A stretch of DNA of 64,000 bases from Pseudobacter sp. (lineage in GTDB: Bacteria; Bacteroidota; Bacteroidia; Chitinophagales; Chitinophagaceae). Under the pieces are notes generated by a model that was not told where the DNA came from, ran no database searches, and saw only the letters and a list, made by a program, of their open reading frames with translations. Position 1 is the first letter of the stretch. Every line of letters starts with the position of its first letter. A program made the translations under genes and the position numbers. Of the stretch, positions 42,847 to 50,730 are shown in pieces. The DNA is taken from assembly GCA_017849455.1 (NCBI GenBank), contig JAFIGX010000003.1, positions 496,001-560,000 of the forward strand, in the 5' to 3' direction.

Positions 42847-42940
42847 AACACAAGATTTTAGAGTTATAAAATAAGTTAACACCCTAAGTTCGCCAACAAT
42901 TATGCCAAACCATTTTTGTCAGCGATTAAAAACCCATGAA

Positions 42941-42974
42941 TAAAAAACCTGTTCCGGTTGGGTACGAAACAGGT
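42941..42974 (-). terminator. Rho-independent terminator of the 799-residue gene
   Basis: ACCTGTT (42947-42953) pairs with AACAGGT (42968-42974); TTTTTTATT follows on the minus strand, 38 bases beyond the stop at 43012. Confidence 0.8.
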
Positions 42975-43011
42975 CATATTGTGGAATAATTACTGAACAA
43001 AATTTGTGAAG

Positions 43012-45411
43012 TTATGCCCTGTTGGGCCTTCCTCCTCCATGCGATTCTCTACCGCCACCGGAAGGTCTACCGCCTCCACCTCTGTTGAACCCGCCACTAC
43101 CACCTCCACGCGGCTCCATTCTGCGTTCCATGCCGCCGCCGCGGAATGCCGGTTCACGGTTTTGAGGAGCACTGATCCTGCCTGGACGTTCTCCGTCAAA
43201 ATTGCGTGGCATATTGTTACTGCCTCTCCATTCCCTGCCAGGCAATGTTTCGCGGTTACCGCTGCCATTGCCGTTCGATGGACGGGAATACGGACGATCG
43301 AATTCACGGCGTACCGGGCCACCGCCCGACGGAGGCGTATAGGTACGGTTCGGTCTTTCTGAGATCTCCCTGTCCCTGCTCTGCGGGAAATCTGTCCGGT
43401 TACTACGATCGAAGTTCCGTGTCAGCGGCCGGTCATTCCTGACTTCACCGTTCCGGTTATTGTACCTGTTACCACGATTATCGGGACTGTTGCTGAAATT
43501 CCTTTGCCTGTCGTCGAATCGGCGGTTGTTATTGTTGTAGCCTGCAAAATCCCTTCTACCATTATTGTTGATAGCAGCAGGAGCAATGACGCGCTGGTTA
43601 TCCCTAGTTATTACATCCCTGCGATAATTGTAAATATTGGTGGTGCGATTGGCGTAAACGATGGAATTGTTCCTGTACTCGTAGTAGCGGTTATTGTAGT
43701 AACCATAAGGAACGCCGGCACGGTACGCAGAATAACAATAAGGCATCCTGTAATAACGCGGGCCCCACCAGCCACAACCACCCCAATAACCCCAGGGGCG
43801 GGCACTGCCGAAACTGATGCCCAGGTGGAACCAGCCTGCATTATAGTTGAAGCCAAAGCCCCAACCGAACCAGGGGTTATACCTCACACCATAACCCCAG
43901 GTGCAGGGACGTGGATAATAATAGGAACGATACCAGGGTCGGTAATAGAAACCAGTGCCGAACACTACAGTGGGCCCATAGATGAATGTATTGAGATAAC
44001 CGGGCGTATAACCCATGTAAACGAAATCGGGCGTAACATCATAGATGTACACATATTTTACGTTGTAAATGGGATAACGGGGAGGAATAAGCGCAACAGG
44101 ATAAGGGCGCACCACAGCTACTGTCCAGGGGCCGAACGCACTATAGGAATCGAACCACACCCCATTATCGACAGCATAATAGCGGCCTCTCCAGCGGATC
44201 ACTGAAGAAGAAGTATTGGTAGCATAGTACATGTCAGTTCCATCGATGCTTTCAAATTCAGGGTCGCCATCATACGCGATATTGGCCTTTGCAGATTTCC
44301 TGTCTACCCTGGCTGTTTGCGGCACCTCCGCCTGCCTCAATGCGTCTTTGGCTGCGGGCGTACCGGCAACACTGGCGAGCACATTGTCTTTGGCCGAGCC
44401 TTCCGGTATCCTGGCAAAATCAGCCGGCAGGTCAGTCGAAGAAACATATTGCCATTTACCGCTCAGGGTTTTGGAATTATACCAGCGGCCGGAGAGCAGT
44501 ACATAATATTGCTGCGAATTGATATCCATGAATATGTCATCGTCCGTGTTGGACACATAGAGCAGGCCGGTACCTTCAACCGGTGCGAAATTCGCTTCGC
44601 CTTTCGATTGGACCAGTTCGGCAGGTTCTGTGCTGACAATAATATTGTAGATGGTATTCTGATCTGATTCCATGCCTTTATCGTCATCCTTATCGGCATC
44701 TTTGATAGCCTGGCTGATTTTTGTAAGATTGGAAGGCACGTTGGTGGTCAGGCTGTACGGACCGGTCGCTGCCGGAGCTTTGTACCAATGCTTGCCACCA
44801 AAGAGGTAGTAGTCGCCATTATTGTTCTTAACGATCGTGAACGGAGAATTTACTACTGCATCCACACCCCAGTCATTATTGCGTTGCAACCTCGGCGCGC
44901 CATCGATCAGGACGAGAATGGAAGGTGTATTACTATAGATGACCCTGGGAGGTGTATTGCTGATCTCCTGGGCCAGGGAAGTCTGTTTATTGTGAAGGTC
45001 GAGGGATGACTGAAGCTCCTTTGAAGTGAAAGTAATGCCCCAGGCCGGGATCTGTTCTTCGATCATTTGCCGGAGATTGTCGAGCTTGTCTTCATCGGAT
45101 TCACCGGGCAGCTTCACCGAGCTGATGCGGGCCGACTGGACCAGCACCTGGTCGCCATTGGTTTGGGTAGTGGCTTTCAGCCAGGCCATACCGAAGACCG
45201 GGTCGGATTTGCCGGCTTCCAGTACCGAGATCGCAGCACGTGCTTTCAGGGTATTGTCGGAGTAGGATTCCGGTTGCCATTGATATATTTTGATCAAACC
45301 TCCGTTGTTCGTAGCCATGGTTTTCGGCCAGGTGTTTTCCTGGGCGAAAATTGGCTGTGTGAAGAGGAGCGCTGCTCCCATAACGCACAATATTGTATAC
45401 AAGATCTTCAT
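43012..45411 (-). CDS. Large exported low-complexity protein
   Basis: 799 residues with a signal peptide (MKILYTILCVMGAALLFTQPIFAQ). Residues about 25-165 are a globular N-terminal domain. Then three modules share a pattern of YY-x4-G-x-W-Y/F followed by SGPW-like ends: FGGKHWYKAPAATGPYS, LLSGRWYNSKTLSGKWQ, VDNGVWFDSYSAFGPWT. Residues about 440-600 are very rich in Tyr, Trp and Gly (YYYPRPCTWGYG..), and the last 200 residues are Asn/Arg/Gly rich. No named family was recognised. The aromatic and RG-rich tracts suggest an outer-surface or biofilm-matrix protein, which is inference. Confidence 0.8.
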   Translation of the reverse strand: MKILYTILCVMGAALLFTQPIFAQENTWPKTMATNNGGLIKIYQWQPESYSDNTLKARAAISVLEAGKSDPVFGMAWLKATTQTNGDQVLVQSARISSVKLPGESDEDKLDNLRQMIEEQIPAWGITFTSKELQSSLDLHNKQTSLAQEISNTPPRVIYSNTPSILVLIDGAPRLQRNNDWGVDAVVNSPFTIVKNNNGDYYLFGGKHWYKAPAATGPYSLTTNVPSNLTKISQAIKDADKDDDKGMESDQNTIYNIIVSTEPAELVQSKGEANFAPVEGTGLLYVSNTDDDIFMDINSQQYYVLLSGRWYNSKTLSGKWQYVSSTDLPADFARIPEGSAKDNVLASVAGTPAAKDALRQAEVPQTARVDRKSAKANIAYDGDPEFESIDGTDMYYATNTSSSVIRWRGRYYAVDNGVWFDSYSAFGPWTVAVVRPYPVALIPPRYPIYNVKYVYIYDVTPDFVYMGYTPGYLNTFIYGPTVVFGTGFYYRPWYRSYYYPRPCTWGYGVRYNPWFGWGFGFNYNAGWFHLGISFGSARPWGYWGGCGWWGPRYYRMPYCYSAYRAGVPYGYYNNRYYEYRNNSIVYANRTTNIYNYRRDVITRDNQRVIAPAAINNNGRRDFAGYNNNNRRFDDRQRNFSNSPDNRGNRYNNRNGEVRNDRPLTRNFDRSNRTDFPQSRDREISERPNRTYTPPSGGGPVRREFDRPYSRPSNGNGSGNRETLPGREWRGSNNMPRNFDGERPGRISAPQNREPAFRGGGMERRMEPRGGGSGGFNRGGGGRPSGGGRESHGGGRPNRA

Positions 45412-45498
45412 ACCGCGGTGAATTTAGGTTTGGGTAATCTTACCTTAAATATCCTCAAAATAGACGCCGCATACTGTTAGCGGGTTGTAAATATCGTC

Positions 45499-45682
45499 GT
45501 CTGAACCATGATTTTTTGGATTTAATGGATGGAGAGGATACGACGTTGAAAGTTTAAAGAACCAATGATATAGGTATGTTAAATGTCTGAACATAAAGTT
45601 AAAAACTAATACGTTCAGTGCTTTTGATCTGTCGGCGAATTTTCCTCTCCATCCATTAAATCCAAAAAATCATGGTTCAGAC
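45499..45682. repeat. GTCTGAAC-family element: perfect 40-bp inverted repeat
   Basis: Arms 45499-45538 and 45643-45682 are exact reverse complements separated by 104 bases. Each arm starts GTCTGAACCATGATTTTTTG when read from its outer end. The right arm runs into the ABC-transporter gene and supplies its TGA stop. It resembles the elements at 52805-52908 and 7636-7683. The spacer shows no ORF. Confidence 0.85.
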
Positions 45683-47446
45683 GGGCTCCTGCATTTTCTG
45701 GTGTTCCCATAATTCCTGGAAAACGGCGCTGTTGGCGCGGAGGTCTTCGAAGGCTCCTTCTGCCACGATGCGTCCTTGTTTCAAAACATAGATATGATCG
45801 AAATGGTTGAGCAGGTGCAGGCGGTGCATGGAAGAAACGATGACCTTGTCGGCAAAAGCCTGGAACATCTTCTCATAGATCATAGCCTCGGTCTTCGGGT
45901 CAACGCTGCTGGTAGGCTCATCGAGCAATACCACATCGCTTTCGCGGGCAGCGAGAATGCCCCTGGCCAGTGCGAGCCGCTGTTTTTGCCCACCGGAGAG
46001 GTTCACGCCTTTCTCACGGATATCCGATCCCAGTCCATTCGGCAACTGGTGGATCACTTCCGTGAAATGAGCCGATTCACTCACGTTCATGATATCTTCC
46101 TCACTGAAAGGCAGGCCCAGCGTGATATTGTAGGCAATGGTGTTCTCAAAGATCTCCGGCTCCTGCGGGAACAGCGTAACCGTTTCATTCAGGGAGGCAA
46201 GCGGGAATGGTTTGCCGTCTACGGTCAACTGCATCCCCGGCTCAGGATCATACAAACCTCTGAGAAGGGACAACAGTGTGCTCTTGCCACTGCCACTTTC
46301 CCCGATCAGTGCAATACGTTTGCCGCGTTGCAATGTCAGGTGCAGGTTGTGCAGGCTTTGTGGTGCATGTTTGTCATCGTATGGTCCACGGTGTGAGAAA
46401 TAAAGGTGATCGATCCCGATGGTCTGCCAGTTCCCGGGAAGGTCACTGGGCTGGTCCGGGCGATGGTTCTGTTGATAAGCCTCTTCGATATTGCGGGCGG
46501 TTTCCACATGCGTGTTGAACTGAACGATTTCCGTATACTGCCAGGCCACATCATGGAACACGCTGGTGAACTGTTGTACAAAACCGAGCAGGGTTACCAG
46601 TCCGGCTACCGGGAAGAGCTTACCTGCTTCCCAATGCTGATAGATATAACCGGCTGCGATCACCACGTAAATGAGGGTGACCAGCGTATCTGCCACAAAC
46701 CATTTCCATTCATTGATCACTACATTTTTACGGAATGGATTCAGGATTTGCTGTACTTTGGCGAGCAGGCCCGTCTCCATGCTTTTCTCCAGCCTGAGTG
46801 TGATCACGGTCATGATATTGGAAAGGCTGTCGAACAGGGTGGATGAAACCACGTGCTCTTTTTCGTTGACCTCATTCAGTGTCCTGATAAAAGGTTTATC
46901 GAACTTCATGATCAGCCAGATGGTCAGGATGCCCAGCAGGATACCGATGCCTCCGTACAAAGGAGAGAACCAGAGCATGGCGATCACTGAGAACACGAAC
47001 TTGGAGAGAGCATGAATATATTTGAAGCCTTCATCAAAGAACTCCTTCAGCGCATCGTAGGCTTTACGGATACGGTTGATGGTGGAGCCGCTGTGATGGT
47101 CCTGGTGCCATTTTACCGGCAGATGCAGGGCCTGGTGGTAGCGTTCCTGCAAGAAATTCCGGCTCAGGTTGAAAGCCAGCTTTCTCTCCAGTACCCGTGC
47201 AGGGCCGTGAAAGCTCCATTCGGCCAGCTTCAGGCCGAAATAGATCACGGCGTACAATAGGGTATAATTCAGCACATGCTGTGTATCTTTCTGCAGGTTG
47301 CCAACGAACCATCCGAAAAGGATGGGGTTCATGGCTGCGATGATATTCGCAGCAACGAACATGGAATAAATAAGAACATATCTTTTTCGCTCATGACGTG
47401 CATAGTGCCATGCTGTCCGCAACAGCGATATATAGGGATTTGCCAT
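45677..47446 (-). CDS. ABC exporter, fused permease and ATPase
   Basis: 589 residues: a type-I exporter transmembrane domain with six helices (residues 1-310) and a nucleotide-binding domain with Walker A GESGSGKST, signature LSGGQKQRLALARG, Walker B VVLLDEPTSSVD and an H-loop SSMHRLH. It forms a homodimeric or heterodimeric multidrug/lipid-type half transporter. No cognate half gene is adjacent. Its final codons and stop lie in a GTCTGAAC repeat arm. Confidence 0.92.
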   Translation of the reverse strand: MANPYISLLRTAWHYARHERKRYVLIYSMFVAANIIAAMNPILFGWFVGNLQKDTQHVLNYTLLYAVIYFGLKLAEWSFHGPARVLERKLAFNLSRNFLQERYHQALHLPVKWHQDHHSGSTINRIRKAYDALKEFFDEGFKYIHALSKFVFSVIAMLWFSPLYGGIGILLGILTIWLIMKFDKPFIRTLNEVNEKEHVVSSTLFDSLSNIMTVITLRLEKSMETGLLAKVQQILNPFRKNVVINEWKWFVADTLVTLIYVVIAAGYIYQHWEAGKLFPVAGLVTLLGFVQQFTSVFHDVAWQYTEIVQFNTHVETARNIEEAYQQNHRPDQPSDLPGNWQTIGIDHLYFSHRGPYDDKHAPQSLHNLHLTLQRGKRIALIGESGSGKSTLLSLLRGLYDPEPGMQLTVDGKPFPLASLNETVTLFPQEPEIFENTIAYNITLGLPFSEEDIMNVSESAHFTEVIHQLPNGLGSDIREKGVNLSGGQKQRLALARGILAARESDVVLLDEPTSSVDPKTEAMIYEKMFQAFADKVIVSSMHRLHLLNHFDHIYVLKQGRIVAEGAFEDLRANSAVFQELWEHQKMQEPV

Positions 47447-47660
47447 TACCTCGAAATAAAAGTTGATAAAATAAAATTTCTTCCGGTTGGTGACCGGAGA
47501 AGTGGCGGATCAGAACGGGCTACATAGTCCATGTAGCGGGGAGATTCCGGGAATACTTAGTAAGTATGTGCGAGCATGGAAGGAGTGATCATCGTCCTCG
47601 ATTTACAATGGAATGTAAATTTCAGGAAAAAAATCCATTCGGAGATCTTATGCCCATAAA
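47447..47660 (-). other. Structured intergenic region polA-ABC exporter
   Basis: 214 bases between two leftward genes. Three hairpins: TCCGGT-TGGTG-ACCGGA (47482-47498), GCTACAT-AGTCC-ATGTAGC (47519-47537) and ATTTACA-ATGGAA-TGTAAAT (47601-47620). There is no U-tract or ORF. It could be a structured 5' leader of the ABC exporter gene or decayed repeats; no known riboswitch or ncRNA was recognised. Confidence 0.4.
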
Positions 47661-50507
47661 TTAATGTGCTGCCAGCCAGTTTTTGCCCGACCCGACCTCA
47701 GCTTCTACGGGCACGCCGTTCGGTAATGGCAGTGCTTTTCGCATGCAGTTGAGGATAATGGGTTTGATGGTCTCCACTTCTTCTTTCAGGGCATCGAAGA
47801 CCAATTCGTCATGTACCTGCAGGATCATTTTCGACTTGAATTGGTGCTTTTTGAACTCTTCATGTATTTTGATCATGGCCAGCTTGATCATATCTGCGGC
47901 TGTGCCCTGGATGGGGGAATTGATGGCGTTGCGTTCGGCAAAACCGCGTACCGTGAAATTGGAAGAATTGATATCGCGCAGCCAGCGTTTGCGGCCCATC
48001 AGGGTTTGCACATAGCCATGTTCCCTGGCGAAATTGATGGTGTCGTCCATGTACTTTTGGATATTGGCAAACTGTTTCTTGTAATTGTCGATAATTTCCT
48101 TGGCCTCCGTTCTGCTGATACCGAGGTTATCGGCCAGGCCGAAAGCGCCCTGCCCGTAAATGATACCGAAGTTCACGCTCTTTGCCTTGTAGCGCATCTC
48201 CTTGGTCACATCCTTTTCATCCACATTATATACTTTGGCAGCAGTGGCGGTGTGGATGTCCTTCGCTTTTTTGAAGGCATCGCACATCGCAGGGTCGCCA
48301 CTGATGGCGGCCACGATGCGCAATTCGATCTGCGAATAATCCGCCGATAGCAGGATATGTTTGGAAGAACCGGGAATGAACGCCTTGCGGATCTCTTTAC
48401 CGCGGTCGGTGCGTACGGGAATATTCTGCAGGTTCGGGTTGTTGCTGGCCAACCGGCCAGTTACGGCCACGGCCTGGGCATAGGAAGTGTGTACGCGGCC
48501 TGTCTTCCGGTTGATCATTTGCGGCAGCGCGTCCACATAGGTCGATTTGAGTTTGGTGAGCTCCCGGAATGCGAGGATATCTTCCACGATCTTGTTCTGG
48601 TGGGCCAGTTTCACCAGCACATCTTCTCCCGTGGCGTATTGACCTGTCTTGGTCTTTTTGGCCTTGGGGTCGAGCTTCAATTTTTCAAACAGTACTTCGC
48701 CCAGTTGCTTGGGGGAAGCGAGATTGAACTTTACGCCTGCCTGTTTGTAAACATTCTCTTCCGCTTGCCGGGCTTCTTTGTCCAGTTGTGCTGAATATTC
48801 TTTCAGGAAGTTCTCATCTATCTTTACTCCTTCGAATTCCATATCGGTCAGCACTTTTACCAATGGGTTCTCCACTTTGGCGAAGACTTCCTCCACTTCT
48901 TTTTTCTTCAACTGCGGCGCGAACACCTGTTTCAATTGCAGGGTGATATCCGCGTCTTCGGCTGCATAGTCCTTGATCTTTTCCAGTTCCACATCGCGCA
49001 TATTGCCCTGTGTCTTGCCTTTTTTGCCGATCAGTTCATCAATATGCACAGGCTCATAGCCCAGGTACTGAACGCTGAGGATATCCATGCTGCGTTTTCC
49101 ATCCGGCTCGATCACATAATGCGCCAGCATGGTATCGAATATCTTCCCTTTCAGTTCATACCCATACCATTTCAATAGGAGCATATCGTATTTCAGGTTC
49201 TGCCCGATCCAGGTGATGGATGCTTTGTTGAACAGGGGCTCGAATTTTTTAAGGATATTCTTCGTTTGTTCCTGGTCGGCAGGAAGGGGCACGTAATAGG
49301 CTTCACCGGGTTTGTAGGAAAAGCTCATGCCTACCAGCTCTGCATCGTTGGCATCGATATTGGTGGTTTCGGTATCGAAGCAGATCTCTTTTTCTTCCAT
49401 GAGCTCTTTCACGAGCGATTTGATGGCGGCATCATCGGTGATAGCCCTGTATTGGTGGGGCGTGTTATGAATGTTCTTACCCGCGTGTGGCACTTCGGCG
49501 CCTTCGGTGCGGTCTTCATCCGTTTCGGCTTGTTCCTTTTTGGCAGAAGGTGCGGCCTTTTTGGTCTCCTTCTCTACGGCATTTCCGAAGAGGTCGGTCT
49601 GAACACCCTGTGGTGCAGTGCCCGTAACGGTGAAATCCTCACCCAGTAAACGTTTGCCGATGGTCTTGAATTCCAGGTCGGAGAACACCTCTCTCAACAG
49701 GTCTTTATTGAGGTCTTTCAATTTGAAGTCCTCTTCATGGAATTCTACAGGAACGTTCGTGATAATAGTGGCCAGTTTTTTGGAAAGGATAGCCGAATTT
49801 TTGCCGTTGCGGATCTTTTCTCCCAATGCTCCTTTGATGGAATCAGCATTGGCGAGCACATTTTCGAGGGTGCCGTATTCGGCCAGTAATTTTGCGGCTG
49901 TTTTCTCGCCTACGCCTGCGATACCGGGGATATTATCGACAGCATCGCCCATCAATCCAAGGATATCGATCACCTGGTGTACTTCTTTAATATTCCATTT
50001 TTCGCAGACCTCTTTGGCGCCGAGGATCTCTGCGTCGCCCCCCTGGTAACCTGGTTTGTAGATCTTGATTTTGCCATCCACGAGCTGCCCATAATCCTTA
50101 TCCGGTGTAACCATGTATACTTCATAACCGGCTTTGGCGGCCTGTTTGCTGAGGGTGCCGATCACGTCGTCGGCCTCAAATCCGTCGACTTCCATAACGG
50201 GTATATTGAAGCCGCGGATGATCCTTTTGATATCGGGGAGGGCTGCCAGCAGGTCTTCCGGCGCATCCTGGCGGTTGGCTTTATAATCAGCAAAGTCTGT
50301 GTGGCGTTCGGTAGGCGCATGTGTATCGAAGCACACGGCCATATGTGTAGGCTTCTGATTATTGATGAGGTCGAGTAAAGTATTGGTGAAACCAAACTGT
50401 GCGTTGGTGTTCTTTCCTTTCGATGTGATCCGCGGGTTGCGGATCAAAGCATAATAGGCGCGGAATACCAGCGCCAGTGCGTCCAGCAGGAATACTTTTT
50501 TGCTCAT
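47661..50507 (-). CDS. polA: DNA polymerase I
   Basis: PolA, 948 residues, with all three domains. Residues 1-290 form the 5'-3' flap exonuclease (VEVDGFEADDVIGTLS-like region, TPDKDYGQLVD). About 340-540 is the 3'-5' proofreading exonuclease with the DTETTNID metal motif intact, unlike Taq-type enzymes. The C-terminus is the polymerase: LSADYSQIELRI (motif A), RYKAKSVNFGIIYG (motif B), QVHDELVFDA (motif C). It acts in Okazaki fragment processing and excision repair, functionally linked to the adjacent uvrB. A perfect DnaA-type nonamer lies at 50555-50563 upstream. Confidence 0.97.
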   Translation of the reverse strand: MSKKVFLLDALALVFRAYYALIRNPRITSKGKNTNAQFGFTNTLLDLINNQKPTHMAVCFDTHAPTERHTDFADYKANRQDAPEDLLAALPDIKRIIRGFNIPVMEVDGFEADDVIGTLSKQAAKAGYEVYMVTPDKDYGQLVDGKIKIYKPGYQGGDAEILGAKEVCEKWNIKEVHQVIDILGLMGDAVDNIPGIAGVGEKTAAKLLAEYGTLENVLANADSIKGALGEKIRNGKNSAILSKKLATIITNVPVEFHEEDFKLKDLNKDLLREVFSDLEFKTIGKRLLGEDFTVTGTAPQGVQTDLFGNAVEKETKKAAPSAKKEQAETDEDRTEGAEVPHAGKNIHNTPHQYRAITDDAAIKSLVKELMEEKEICFDTETTNIDANDAELVGMSFSYKPGEAYYVPLPADQEQTKNILKKFEPLFNKASITWIGQNLKYDMLLLKWYGYELKGKIFDTMLAHYVIEPDGKRSMDILSVQYLGYEPVHIDELIGKKGKTQGNMRDVELEKIKDYAAEDADITLQLKQVFAPQLKKKEVEEVFAKVENPLVKVLTDMEFEGVKIDENFLKEYSAQLDKEARQAEENVYKQAGVKFNLASPKQLGEVLFEKLKLDPKAKKTKTGQYATGEDVLVKLAHQNKIVEDILAFRELTKLKSTYVDALPQMINRKTGRVHTSYAQAVAVTGRLASNNPNLQNIPVRTDRGKEIRKAFIPGSSKHILLSADYSQIELRIVAAISGDPAMCDAFKKAKDIHTATAAKVYNVDEKDVTKEMRYKAKSVNFGIIYGQGAFGLADNLGISRTEAKEIIDNYKKQFANIQKYMDDTINFAREHGYVQTLMGRKRWLRDINSSNFTVRGFAERNAINSPIQGTAADMIKLAMIKIHEEFKKHQFKSKMILQVHDELVFDALKEEVETIKPIILNCMRKALPLPNGVPVEAEVGSGKNWLAAH

Positions 50508-50574
50508 GCTGCTAAGTTAGCAACAAAGCATACAAGAATAACAGGAAACTTGGCTGTGGATAAATTTGAGGGTC

Positions 50575-50667
50575 TTATCCTTTGTAAAAAAAGTTCAGGT
50601 AAATGGCGAATGCGAACATGGTGAACGCAAGCAGGTTGAACAGCAATCGGCGGGAATTTCTTCTCAT
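50575..50667 (-). CDS. 30-residue putative membrane microprotein
   Basis: ATG to TAA encodes 30 residues: a basic N-terminus MRRNSRR followed by a single hydrophobic stretch (LLFNLLAFTMFAFAIYL) and a short NFFYKG tail, the classic form of a small inner-membrane protein with the N-terminus inside. It lies between uvrB and polA in the same direction in an otherwise unexplained 223-base gap. A longer overlapping frame on the plus strand has no such logic. Expression is unproven. Confidence 0.5.
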   Translation of the reverse strand: MRRNSRRLLFNLLAFTMFAFAIYLNFFYKG

Positions 50668-50730
50668 TGGATATCAGTATTTTGGTTTTTAGGAAAATGG
50701 ATGTCCCGCTTAAACGATATCCTTTGGCCG

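Noticed and set aside
47447..47660. SRP RNA in the hairpin-rich gap
   Set aside because: A CCGGTCACC-like segment recalls part of the 4.5S loop, but the conserved GGAA/AGCAG apical motif is missing.
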